From: Halobacterium bonnevillei
Lineage (GTDB): Archaea; Halobacteriota; Halobacteria; Halobacteriales; Halobacteriaceae
NCBI RefSeq assembly: GCF_009831555.1
Contig: NZ_WUUU01000006.1
Span: 1 to 48,775, forward strand
Reading direction: 5' to 3'
Length of the DNA stretch: 48,775 bases
The stretch's first letter is position 1; each line of letters starts with the position of its first letter. A model generated the notes under the pieces. It was not told the DNA's origin and did not search any database. It was given only the letters and a program-made list of their open reading frames with translations. A program made the position numbers and the translations under genes. This document shows positions 37,464 through 45,786 of this stretch, in pieces.

Positions 37464-38795
37464 ATGACGTCGACAGACTCGGGTATGAAGCGAGAACCAC
37501 GTAGCGAATCCTCGGCGAGCGAGGTCGAATCCGAAACGGGGGACCAACCGGCAATCGGTCTAGTTGCGGACGCAGATCCACGGGTGCTGGAAAACGTCGT
37601 CGAGGCCCAAGAACGCGGCTTTGATGTCCTCCTCCTCGATCCGAGAGAGAGCGGTTCGACAGTTGTGCGTGTTGCCGCGAAACTCGGGGCGGACGTATTC
37701 AGTCCGCCGGCAAAAGAAGTCCCGGACGCAGATTTCGCTCAGTACCTTCGATTGCGCGCGAACGCGAAAACCGACCGCGGCGTCATTGTCGCCACGGACA
37801 GCGCTCGACCGATTGACTTCGAGGAGAGTATCGCCGCACACCGGGATGGCGTGGAGGTCACTGATGCAGTGACAGTTGCGGAAGGCGACTCCGTCGGCGT
37901 CCTCGTTGGGGTGCCAGCGTACAACGAAGAGGGTGCGATCCAGGACGTCGTCGCTGAAGCCCAAGAGTACGCTGACGAGGTCCTCGTGGTCGACGACGCC
38001 AGCCAGGATGCGACGGCGCAGGTGGCTCGCAAATCCGGTGCCACGGTCGTCGAGCACACCCGGAACAAAGGGTACGGCGGTGCACTAAAATCAGTCTTCG
38101 AGGAAGCCGACGCATGGAATGCAAGCCATCTCGTTATTCTGGATGGCGATGGGCAACACGACCCTAGTGACATCCCCAAAGCAGTGCAGACCCAAGAATC
38201 GACAGCGGCGGACATTGTCATCGGCAGTCGCTTTGCAGCTGGCTCGGAGACGGACCTCCCGCTGTATCGTCGATTCGGGCTGTTCGTGGTGAACACGCTG
38301 ACGAACCTCTCGATGGGTGTCGTTCGGCGAGATTCGTGGACGCGCGACACCCAGAGTGGGTTCCGCACGTACAACCGGAGTGCGATCGAAACCTTGAGTC
38401 AGGACAACTCCATCGGTGACGGAATGAGTGCAAGTACGGATATCCTCTTCCACGCCCACGAGCACGGATACGACCTCGAGGAGATTGGGACAACTATTGA
38501 TTACGACGTCGACGATCCGAGCAGCCACAACCCGGTTAGTCACGGATTGACGCTCGTGAGTAACATCCTGAAGACGATCGAACGCGAGCGGCCAATGACA
38601 ACCCTCGGGCTTCCCGGATTCACGAGTGCCTTCGTGGGGATCGGGTTCGGCTACTGGACATTCTCGAACTTCATCACCAGCGGTACATTCCCGATTGGGC
38701 TCGCCGTCACCTCGGTGTTCTTCGTCCTCGCTGGCATCTTCGCTTGCTTTACGGCCATCATTCTCCACTCGCTGAACACGCACCTCGATGACTGA
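37464..38795 (+). CDS. GT2 glycosyltransferase with N-terminal extra domain and C-terminal helices
   Basis: This 443-residue protein has an N-terminal ~140 residues that form a separate alpha/beta domain. The GT-A fold starts near residue 148 (VLVGVPAYNEEGAIQDVVAE), with the DxD-type ILDGDGQHDPSD at about residue 225 and an SRFAAGSETDLP loop. Two transmembrane helices end it (about 375-400 and 408-432). It fits a dolichol-phosphate-sugar synthase-like enzyme that works at the membrane. Its stop overlaps the deacetylase gene by 8 bases, so the two are co-expressed. Confidence 0.85.
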   Translation: MTSTDSGMKREPRSESSASEVESETGDQPAIGLVADADPRVLENVVEAQERGFDVLLLDPRESGSTVVRVAAKLGADVFSPPAKEVPDADFAQYLRLRANAKTDRGVIVATDSARPIDFEESIAAHRDGVEVTDAVTVAEGDSVGVLVGVPAYNEEGAIQDVVAEAQEYADEVLVVDDASQDATAQVARKSGATVVEHTRNKGYGGALKSVFEEADAWNASHLVILDGDGQHDPSDIPKAVQTQESTAADIVIGSRFAAGSETDLPLYRRFGLFVVNTLTNLSMGVVRRDSWTRDTQSGFRTYNRSAIETLSQDNSIGDGMSASTDILFHAHEHGYDLEEIGTTIDYDVDDPSSHNPVSHGLTLVSNILKTIERERPMTTLGLPGFTSAFVGIGFGYWTFSNFITSGTFPIGLAVTSVFFVLAGIFACFTAIILHSLNTHLDD

Positions 38796-39645
38796 CAGCG
38801 CGACCAGTTGGGACGCGAACACCGGGAAGGGACGCGACTGCGAGTGGCCCGAGTCTCCCGTTGTGTACCTCACAGTCGACTACGAGTGCGACTACGGCAC
38901 CGCGTTGACGGAGAACACCTACGGAGCGCTCGAGGAGACGCCGTGGCTCGCTTCGCTGCTCGAATGCCTCGACGTTCCGCTCACCTGCTTCGTGCAAACG
39001 GAAGTACTGGAGGAGAAACCTGAACAATTAGAGCGTCTTCGTACAGCTGATGTTCCTGTGACGTTTCATCCGCACTCTCACACTCATCGGCCACGAGGAG
39101 AAACCGACATCGGTGAAGAAGTTGCTGTATCAACAGCAGTTTACGAGGAGTTCTTTGGGAGGAGTCCTGTTGGCTACCGGTTCCCGAACGGGAACATTCG
39201 ACCGTCCGATTACGAGCAACTCGCTGAGCATGGCTACGAATTTGACGCGAGCGTCTTTCCCTCATGGCGGCCAGGCCACTTCGACAACAGAGGCGCGCCG
39301 ACGCGGCCAAAGTATCTGTCTGAATACGACCTCTTCGAGATTCCGTTCACCGTTTACTCTGACCGTGTCAGAGTCCCAACTGCGCTCTCATATTGCCGCC
39401 TCCTTGGTCGGCCATTCACAGAGCTATTACTTAGGAGACCACCACCGGTTATCATATTCAACATCCACATGCACGATATAGTCAATCCGTCCGCATTCGC
39501 TGAATTGTCTCCGCTGTACCGTGGGATTTACTCGCGAAACAGGGATTCGAAAGAGTTGTTCGCGTCCTCACTAGAGCGATTGCATTCTATGGAATTCGAG
39601 TTCCATCAGATTGACGACGCTCACACCGCGTTGAGGAACCAGTAG
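38788..39645 (+). CDS. Polysaccharide deacetylase family protein (NodB-like)
   Basis: This 285-residue protein fits the NodB/CE4 fold: a metal-binding Asp in YLTVDYECDYG (about residue 30) and a His pair in FHPHSHTHRPRG (about residue 93). RFPNGNIRPSDYEQLAEHGY follows. It could remove acetyl groups from a GlcNAc-type glycan. The gene looks mosaic: up to about 39000 it is GC-rich like its neighbours, and after that it is visibly AT-richer. It overlaps the GT2 gene. Confidence 0.8.
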   Translation: MTDSATSWDANTGKGRDCEWPESPVVYLTVDYECDYGTALTENTYGALEETPWLASLLECLDVPLTCFVQTEVLEEKPEQLERLRTADVPVTFHPHSHTHRPRGETDIGEEVAVSTAVYEEFFGRSPVGYRFPNGNIRPSDYEQLAEHGYEFDASVFPSWRPGHFDNRGAPTRPKYLSEYDLFEIPFTVYSDRVRVPTALSYCRLLGRPFTELLLRRPPPVIIFNIHMHDIVNPSAFAELSPLYRGIYSRNRDSKELFASSLERLHSMEFEFHQIDDAHTALRNQ

Positions 39646-40404
39646 TACAGCGGTCTAATTATTAAGCGGGAGCTGATACCCCAAACTCCGTCATCACTTT
39701 CTTCGTCAATTTCCTCACAGCTCTTGTCTAGACTGGCGGAAAATTTCGTCGAGGAAGCAATCAATGAGTTCATGAACAGATGCACTCACGACGTTCACTG
39801 GCCGCACGAGATCGTAGAATCATAATCACTCTTCCAGGCAGGTGCCTCACAGGGCGGAATGACTCCTGATTAACGATTCCAAGAGTGACTAGAAGCCCGC
39901 ATTTGATTGGGGTGAATATCAATATCTATTATATGTTTTATGGTGTATAAAGATGTTCGGTGGCCGCGCTCCATAGGTTAACATAGTAGATAGTCGTAGG
40001 TCCAAGCCGTTTCGCTTGTTCTCCAGGACGGGAATCACCAAAATGTTTAGTATCAACCTAGCACCCCATCGGCTTGTGAGCGACCTTGAACCTCGGGTAA
40101 CCCCATCACAAAGTCCAATACTCCATAATCCTACAAACCACCGAAGACATTATCAGTAGTGGCTGAGGATTTCACAACTCAATTTAGTAGCGGAGTGCTT
40201 CCAAATTCTAAGTATCACTCTATCGTATATGCAACAGATCTAAAACGGTTTCGTCCGGCAAAAGGGAATATTCACCCCTCGGAACCGAACATCTTCTCGC
40301 TCCATACGCGCTATCTCGATATCCTAGCCGAGGATGCTCTTTCGAGATATGGATTCTGACAAGACGCTTGGACCAGACATGCAGGAACAGGCCAAAACCA
40401 GCAT
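39646..40404. other. AT-rich non-coding stretch with decayed fragments
   Basis: No intact gene is supported. A fragment at about 39728-39825 reads ENFVEEAINEFMNRCTHD and stops, with no start. A frame at 40159-40359 (VLPNSKYHSIVYATDLKRF) recalls a glycosyltransferase loop but lacks a full domain. The base composition is clearly lower in GC than the surroundings, in line with foreign or decayed DNA. Confidence 0.4.
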
Positions 40405-41562
40405 TTATAGATATCCCAGGTCTTCTAGATTCTCCTTCGTCGCCTGGTCCATGTCCAACTCGTCACGGCCGACAGAAACCGTTATATCGTCAAGCATCTT
40501 GCGAGCCTCTTTCGCGCTGAACCCTGGATTTCCAATCGAATACTGTCCTGAGAGCAAGAGTTTGATACCTTTTGGGTTTCTTGCGCGACGGACCTGGATA
40601 CCGGCGGGGATTTTGGTCAGATAGCCTCCGAGCAGTTTGAGTCGTGCCCACGGATTAGATTCGTTAAATACCCTTCCTCCCTGCCAATCCCAGACGCTGG
40701 AGAGAGTGTAGTGGAAAGTGCCGCTGAACGAGGGATACGGCCGGTCGTAAAAATTCAGTCCAGTCTTCGCATCGAACACTGGGTCAAAGACAGGGCCACC
40801 ATCCGTATTCGGGGCTGTGAGCGACCCCAAGTCCGCCACCGTCTCATGTAGATCGACGTGTCGCATCAGGTTAGGAGTATCCACATTGTCAAGTCCGGGA
40901 TGGATCAATGTCGTTGGGACTCGGACGAGTTCAGGAGCGGCGGGATGAGACTCGCAAACGTGGCCATATTCACCCAGGAATTCGCCGTGGTCTGAAATAA
41001 ACACAATCAGCGTGTCCTCAAGAATACCGCGGTCGCGAAGCGTGTTAATGACCCGGTTCCGAAAACGATTTACGGAACTGTCCACGGCCCGGGCGTAGTC
41101 TTCGCGCAGTTGTGACTCGTCGCCGGCATTCTGTTTGAGATAGGAGCGAACAGATCCTGTCGTGGCAAGTTCTTCATCGAACTCGTTGAGTGGTGCGTGA
41201 CCGCCGGGGTCACGCATGAACCAGCCGAAGGGCTCCTCTATGTCCTGAAGGTCAACCCTGTCGTATCGGTCCAATAAGTAGTTGTAAATTTCGTTGTTGA
41301 AATTTCCGGATTCGGCGCTGATTCCAGTGTGTTCGAATGCGTCAAGGATGGTCGGCGTCCCTTTTGGCAAGGAGTCAGTAAATCCACGGACGCCGTGGTT
41401 CGGGAGGTAGAGTCCTGTGAGAAGGCTGGCGATAGAAGTCGGTGTGTGCAGCGACGACGCCAGCGTACGGACTGTCACACCCATCTCACGAACTGCATCT
41501 GGGTGGTAATCCCATCGAACGCCATCGGACATGAACACGACGAGATTCCGAAATTCAACCAT
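40405..41562 (-). CDS. Sulfatase-family (alkaline phosphatase superfamily) protein
   Basis: This encodes 385 residues from the ATG at 41562 (MVEFRNLVVFMSDGVRWDYH). Metal-ligand and nucleophile motifs are SDGVRWD and the Ser/Thr-rich HTPTSIASLLTG. The second metal motif is FISDHGEFLGEYGH. The usual Cys/Ser-x-Pro-x-Arg sulfatase signature is not seen, so it may act as a phospho- or sulfo-transferase rather than a true sulfatase. It is divergent from the GT4 gene. The C-terminus (EDLGYL) resembles that of the protein at 47722. Confidence 0.82.
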   Translation of the reverse strand: MVEFRNLVVFMSDGVRWDYHPDAVREMGVTVRTLASSLHTPTSIASLLTGLYLPNHGVRGFTDSLPKGTPTILDAFEHTGISAESGNFNNEIYNYLLDRYDRVDLQDIEEPFGWFMRDPGGHAPLNEFDEELATTGSVRSYLKQNAGDESQLREDYARAVDSSVNRFRNRVINTLRDRGILEDTLIVFISDHGEFLGEYGHVCESHPAAPELVRVPTTLIHPGLDNVDTPNLMRHVDLHETVADLGSLTAPNTDGGPVFDPVFDAKTGLNFYDRPYPSFSGTFHYTLSSVWDWQGGRVFNESNPWARLKLLGGYLTKIPAGIQVRRARNPKGIKLLLSGQYSIGNPGFSAKEARKMLDDITVSVGRDELDMDQATKENLEDLGYL

Positions 41563-41717
41563 TCGTTGGCGAACATTCGAAAAGGGGCCCAATGAGTATT
41601 CTGATTCGTGTAGGGATACCAAGATTGTTCAAGACTGAACCCGAAACCCTCGCGTCGTCCAACTATCCGCGATTTCGAAGGAATCATACACGCAGGCGAA
41701 TCACTTTTGAACAGGAG

Positions 41718-42848
41718 ATGAGGGTGCTTCACGCCACGGGGACGTTCCTGCCGGTCAAAGGGGGATGTCCGTACTTTATCCACCACCTGACCCGACACCT
41801 TGAACAGTGTGGGGACACTTGCCGTGTTGTTACGACCGACCAGGGTGGCGATGTGACGGCTGATACGGTAGCGACGGACCGGTCCGGGTCCCGGAAAGTA
41901 GCGGGGTTTCCCGTGTCACCTGGCTATCCACTTACGCTTCGCCGAGCCATCGCCGATTTCGAACCTGATATCGTCCACACCCACTATCCGCTGCCGTTCT
42001 TCCCGGAAACAGCGGCGCTGTGTGCTGAGCTCGCTGACGTACCACTCGTGTTGACCTGTCATGGGGCCTTCGAGATGAACTGGACGAGTCTAATCGGTGC
42101 GTTCGGTAGTATCTACAATCGGTCGCTGTTACACGCCTCGCTCCGGGCGGCGGACCGGATCCACGTCTCTAACGACGCCATCCCCGGCGAGTTCGGGCTG
42201 TTCGATCGCTACAAGTCGAAACTGACAACGGTCCCAATGGGCGTCGATACGGCGTGGTATGACCCAGATGCCGTCGACGGAGACCCGCCGTATCCGATTG
42301 ATTCCGGTACGATGGTAGTACTTTTCGTCGGCACCTTCCGTCGATACAAGGGTCTTGACACCCTTATAGCAGCATTCGACCAAATAGAAGGAATCGATTC
42401 CCGCCTCGTTCTGGTAGGAGATGGACCGCTGCGTGAGGACGTCAAGGAGGCTGTTACCGAGCGGGGACTCGGGGGGCGCGTCACAATTACGGGCCATCTT
42501 AACGACGAGACCCTTCGACGGGCCTACGCTGGGGCTGATGCGTTCGTCCTCCCCTCTCCGACGATGTCCGAGAGTTTCGGGCTCGTTGCTCTCGAAGCGA
42601 TGGCGATGGGGCTCCCGACACTCGTCACGTCGGAGAGTGGTGTCGGCCGCGTACTTGCTCAAGAGACAGCAGGAATCGTCGTCGAGCCAAACGCACCTGA
42701 AACGCTTGCACGCGAAATCGAGTCGATACTGACCAACAAACAGCGTTATCAAGGCCAGGTCAAGGCGGGCAAAACGCTCGTCGCCGATCGCTTTGCCTGG
42801 AAATCGATAGTCGAATGCTATCGGACCCTCTACCGAGAGGTGGCCTAA
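41718..42848 (+). CDS. GT4 glycosyltransferase
   Basis: This encodes 376 residues from the ATG at 41718 (MRVLHATGTFLPVKGGCPYF) with a GGAG motif just before it. The GT-B fold is clear: the acceptor part has VHTHYPLPFFPE, and the donor part has VGTFRRYKGLDTLIAAFDQI and the E-x7-E motif SESFGLVALEAMAMGLP. It adds one sugar to a glycan from an NDP-sugar. It is the first gene of a run with the DegT, FemAB-like and DHHA1-like genes. Confidence 0.9.
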   Translation: MRVLHATGTFLPVKGGCPYFIHHLTRHLEQCGDTCRVVTTDQGGDVTADTVATDRSGSRKVAGFPVSPGYPLTLRRAIADFEPDIVHTHYPLPFFPETAALCAELADVPLVLTCHGAFEMNWTSLIGAFGSIYNRSLLHASLRAADRIHVSNDAIPGEFGLFDRYKSKLTTVPMGVDTAWYDPDAVDGDPPYPIDSGTMVVLFVGTFRRYKGLDTLIAAFDQIEGIDSRLVLVGDGPLREDVKEAVTERGLGGRVTITGHLNDETLRRAYAGADAFVLPSPTMSESFGLVALEAMAMGLPTLVTSESGVGRVLAQETAGIVVEPNAPETLAREIESILTNKQRYQGQVKAGKTLVADRFAWKSIVECYRTLYREVA

Positions 42849-42888
42849 TGGTTACCGCTGTGATTGTCAGCGGATTAAGGAGGGTGTG

Positions 42889-44016
42889 TTGAGCGTGCGA
42901 GCCGTAACCGAATGGATTCCAGTAGGTGTCCGCGACATCTGGGAAGCAACCAGCGACGACGAGTGTCCCACTGCCCCGGTCGTGGACCGAATCGAAGCCA
43001 ACGTTACGTCGGAAATGGCATTTCCGACTGCACGCGCAGCACTAGTCGCAGCACTCACTGACGCGGGCCTCAACGCGGACGACGAAGTCGTTCTCCCAGC
43101 CTATACGTGCCACGCGCTTGTCTCAGCTGTCGAGGCCGTCGCTACCCCCCGGTTCGTCGATATTGAGCCGACATCGTTCACGATGGACCTGGATGCTCTC
43201 GCGGCTGTCGCTCCGACAGCCGTAGCTGTCGTCCCGGTGCACCTGTTTGGGGCACTAGTGGATATGAGTCGGATACGCGAGATTGCTGAGCAACACGACT
43301 TAGTCGTCATTGAGGACGCCGCACAGGCGCTCGGTGCCGCGGTCAGTACTTCGACGGTCGGTTCCCACTCCGATTACTGCGTGTTCAGCTTCCGGTTCTC
43401 GAAAGAGGTGACCACGCACAAGGGCGGTCTACTGGTTGGGTCGGATATAGGCCCTCTGACTCCAACATCGCCTGACTACACAGCGATACCCCGGCTTGCG
43501 GCGACGAAGGTTGCGGACGGCGCGCTGGGCGTGATACCCGGGCGCGTGTATGAACAGCTCCGGCGGCAGGTACTGGACCCTTTTTTTACCTCGACGGCAG
43601 CGGTCATCGGTGAGACCGCTCCACGCCCGTTGACACCGGCGCAGCGACGATTGCTCGACCGCCAGCTAGCCGAACTGGCCGACCGCGTCCAGACACGGCG
43701 TGACCACGCAAGGCGATACGCAATGAATCTGGAAGGCCCAATACAGATGCCGGTTGATTCTCCCAATCACACGTACTTTAGATACCCAGTCCTTGTGCCG
43801 CCGGAACAGCGGGCGAATATCTGTCGTGCGCTCCGCCGCAAGGGGGTCGGCGTCTCGACGATGTACGACTATACGGTCGCGCCGGAGGGAGAGGCCGACA
43901 TTGCTGAGCGCGTTGCAGCCAGCGTGGTGAATCTCCCAGTCCACGCCGGCCTCGATACATCCACGGTCGAGCGTATCAGCACAGTTTTCAATCGCGTCAT
44001 CAAACGTCACGGATGA
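42889..44016 (+). CDS. DegT/DnrJ/EryC1/StrS-type PLP aminotransferase
   Basis: This encodes 375 residues if it starts at the TTG at 42889, 5 bases after the AAGGAGG motif. A GTG at 42886 is also in frame. The PLP fold is seen in VVLPAYTCHALVSAVE and VVIEDAAQALGA, with the Lys in SFRFSKEVTTHKGG. It would make an amino sugar by transamination of a keto-sugar nucleotide. The stop overlaps the next gene by 4 bases (44013-44016). Lys identity is as in family members, though the exact residue is not proven. Confidence 0.85.
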   Translation: MSVRAVTEWIPVGVRDIWEATSDDECPTAPVVDRIEANVTSEMAFPTARAALVAALTDAGLNADDEVVLPAYTCHALVSAVEAVATPRFVDIEPTSFTMDLDALAAVAPTAVAVVPVHLFGALVDMSRIREIAEQHDLVVIEDAAQALGAAVSTSTVGSHSDYCVFSFRFSKEVTTHKGGLLVGSDIGPLTPTSPDYTAIPRLAATKVADGALGVIPGRVYEQLRRQVLDPFFTSTAAVIGETAPRPLTPAQRRLLDRQLAELADRVQTRRDHARRYAMNLEGPIQMPVDSPNHTYFRYPVLVPPEQRANICRALRRKGVGVSTMYDYTVAPEGEADIAERVAASVVNLPVHAGLDTSTVERISTVFNRVIKRHG

Positions 44017-45086
44017 GCGCGACGTGTGAGGGGAAGATGACCATTGAGAACTCGCTGGAACTCGTTTCGCTACAGGACGCAGACACCAGTACTTGGACGA
44101 GGATCGTCAAGTCTCACGACCAATCGACGCCGTTTCACACGCTAGCTTGGAAGCGTGCCATCGAGCGCGCATTCGACTACGACTCACGGTATCGTCTGGT
44201 TCAGCGTGACGGTGTAATTGTTGGTGTCGTCCCAGGTTTCGAGACCGGAGGCGTGTTCGGGACTGATATTGTCCAGCCGTTCTGTGAGTACGGCTATCCG
44301 CTGCTCGAACCTGATGTCGAATCAATACCGGTGTTGCAGGCCATGGCGAATGACCGCGGACGGTTCGACACGAGAATCGTCAAGGAGGCTCCCCAAAGCA
44401 GAATGGTCGGCTACAGCGACGCCGGGTTTGGGGGGATCCACACGGGCGTCACGTTCCGACTACTGCTCGACCGCCCCTACGAGGATCTTTTTGAGCAGGC
44501 TTTCGAGACGGAGGTCCGACGAAACGTCGGACTTGCACATGATGCTGGCTTGTCCGTTCGGACAGTTTCGGACCACCAAGGAATCACCGAGTACTACAAC
44601 CTTTATCTGGCGACAATGCAGCGACTCGGGAGTCCGCAGTTTCCACGCTCGTTCTTCCACGGCCTGTTCGACGAGTTTGGTACGGACTGCACGGTGTTGC
44701 TCGCCGACCTGGACGGGACGGCCGTAGGTGGTGTCCTAATCCTCTCGCAAGGCTCTGAGAGCGTCATTTGGAGTAGTGCCTCGGACGAGGCACACTGGGA
44801 TCGTTCGCCCAACCACCTGCTGTACTCGACGGCAATCGAAAGAGCCTGCGAAAAGCGGGCCGCGATCGATTTCGGGCGGACGAGTCCTGAATCGGGGGTG
44901 CACACCTTCAAGCGACAGTTCGGCGGCCGTGAGCGGAGCCTAGTGAGCATGGTGTCACCCCCACATCGGGTCGGTGCGGGGTCACTCAGCCAGTACCGCC
45001 ACCTCGAATCGGTCGTGACACAACTGGCACCCTTGATTACGTACGATTGGGTCGGCCCACGACTCAAGGAGTGGATCCATGAATAG
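44013..45086 (+). CDS. FemAB/GNAT-like peptidyl- or acyltransferase
   Basis: This encodes 357 residues from the ATG at 44013; a second ATG at 44037 is possible. It has the double-GNAT layout of FemAB-type proteins (SHDQSTPFHTLAWKRAIERA, then LFEQAFETEVRRNVGLAHDA). The final part (HLLYSTAIERACEKRAAIDF, FGRTSPESGVHTFKRQFGG) matches the BioF2/Acetyltransf_6 branch linked to exopolysaccharide loci. It could attach an amino acid or acyl group to an amino sugar. It overlaps both neighbours. Confidence 0.75.
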   Translation: MSATCEGKMTIENSLELVSLQDADTSTWTRIVKSHDQSTPFHTLAWKRAIERAFDYDSRYRLVQRDGVIVGVVPGFETGGVFGTDIVQPFCEYGYPLLEPDVESIPVLQAMANDRGRFDTRIVKEAPQSRMVGYSDAGFGGIHTGVTFRLLLDRPYEDLFEQAFETEVRRNVGLAHDAGLSVRTVSDHQGITEYYNLYLATMQRLGSPQFPRSFFHGLFDEFGTDCTVLLADLDGTAVGGVLILSQGSESVIWSSASDEAHWDRSPNHLLYSTAIERACEKRAAIDFGRTSPESGVHTFKRQFGGRERSLVSMVSPPHRVGAGSLSQYRHLESVVTQLAPLITYDWVGPRLKEWIHE

Positions 45087-45726
45087 CATGATTACGGCCC
45101 TGCTCGTCGCGGGAGTGATTCTCGCTGTGACCAACGCTTACTGGTATCGGCGAGAGAAAGCACTTCGGGATGGACTCGAAACGAGCGTAGGATGGGACGA
45201 GACAATTGCGGGGTTAGACGGCGCCGATACCGCTGACAGACGACTCGACGCGGTTGCAGACATTTTGGATACATCCGTCGAGGACGTTCCTGCGGCCGCC
45301 AGGTCGCTGGATTCGAAGGTCCGTGACCTCCAGCGTTCTGTTGAGGAAACCCGCGAGACATGGGCCGGGATCGCTGCGAACGCACTGAGGACGGATGCAG
45401 TCGAGCCGGACGATGTGCTCGTCGTGCATCTGGTCGGCGGCACTGGTGAGGACGCCCGAGCGCTCTCGTCAGCTCTCGACCAAGACAATCTTACCGCCGT
45501 CTGTGCGCACGAAGACGTGACGTTCGTCCTGACAGCTGGAACCATGAGTGACGAGTCGGCCATCGCCGTCGCTCGGGCGGCAATGGTAGACGCTCCAGGT
45601 GGGGTCGGTGGGTCAGAGACGCTGGCTCAAGGCGGTGGCGATACCGACTGCTTTGACTCCATTGAGGAGGCCCTGGCGGAAAAGGCCGGCAACAATCTCA
45701 CCGTCGTCTCGCTTGGCCGTAATTGA
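45079..45726 (+). CDS. Membrane-anchored protein with DHHA1-like C-terminal domain
   Basis: This encodes 215 residues. There is one transmembrane helix at residues 5-22 and a helical stretch to about 100. The C-terminal domain has DVTFVLTAGTMSDESAIAVA and the Gly-rich motif GGVGGSETLAQGGG (174-187), as in the DHHA1 domain at the end of alanyl-tRNA synthetases. No aminoacylation or editing domain is present. It overlaps the FemAB-like gene by 8 bases. A tRNA-related or substrate-binding role near an amino-acid transferase is only inferred. Confidence 0.65.
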   Translation: MNSMITALLVAGVILAVTNAYWYRREKALRDGLETSVGWDETIAGLDGADTADRRLDAVADILDTSVEDVPAAARSLDSKVRDLQRSVEETRETWAGIAANALRTDAVEPDDVLVVHLVGGTGEDARALSSALDQDNLTAVCAHEDVTFVLTAGTMSDESAIAVARAAMVDAPGGVGGSETLAQGGGDTDCFDSIEEALAEKAGNNLTVVSLGRN

Positions 45727-45786
45727 GTCGAAGAATACGCAAGGACCACGATAACGGCCATTAGCGGCGTTTCTACCGGTCCTTAG

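Noticed and set aside
40159-40359. Small 66-codon frame as an intact gene
   Set aside because: It lies in an AT-rich stretch with decayed fragments. The glycosyltransferase-like string is too short to call, so it is mentioned only within the intergenic entry.
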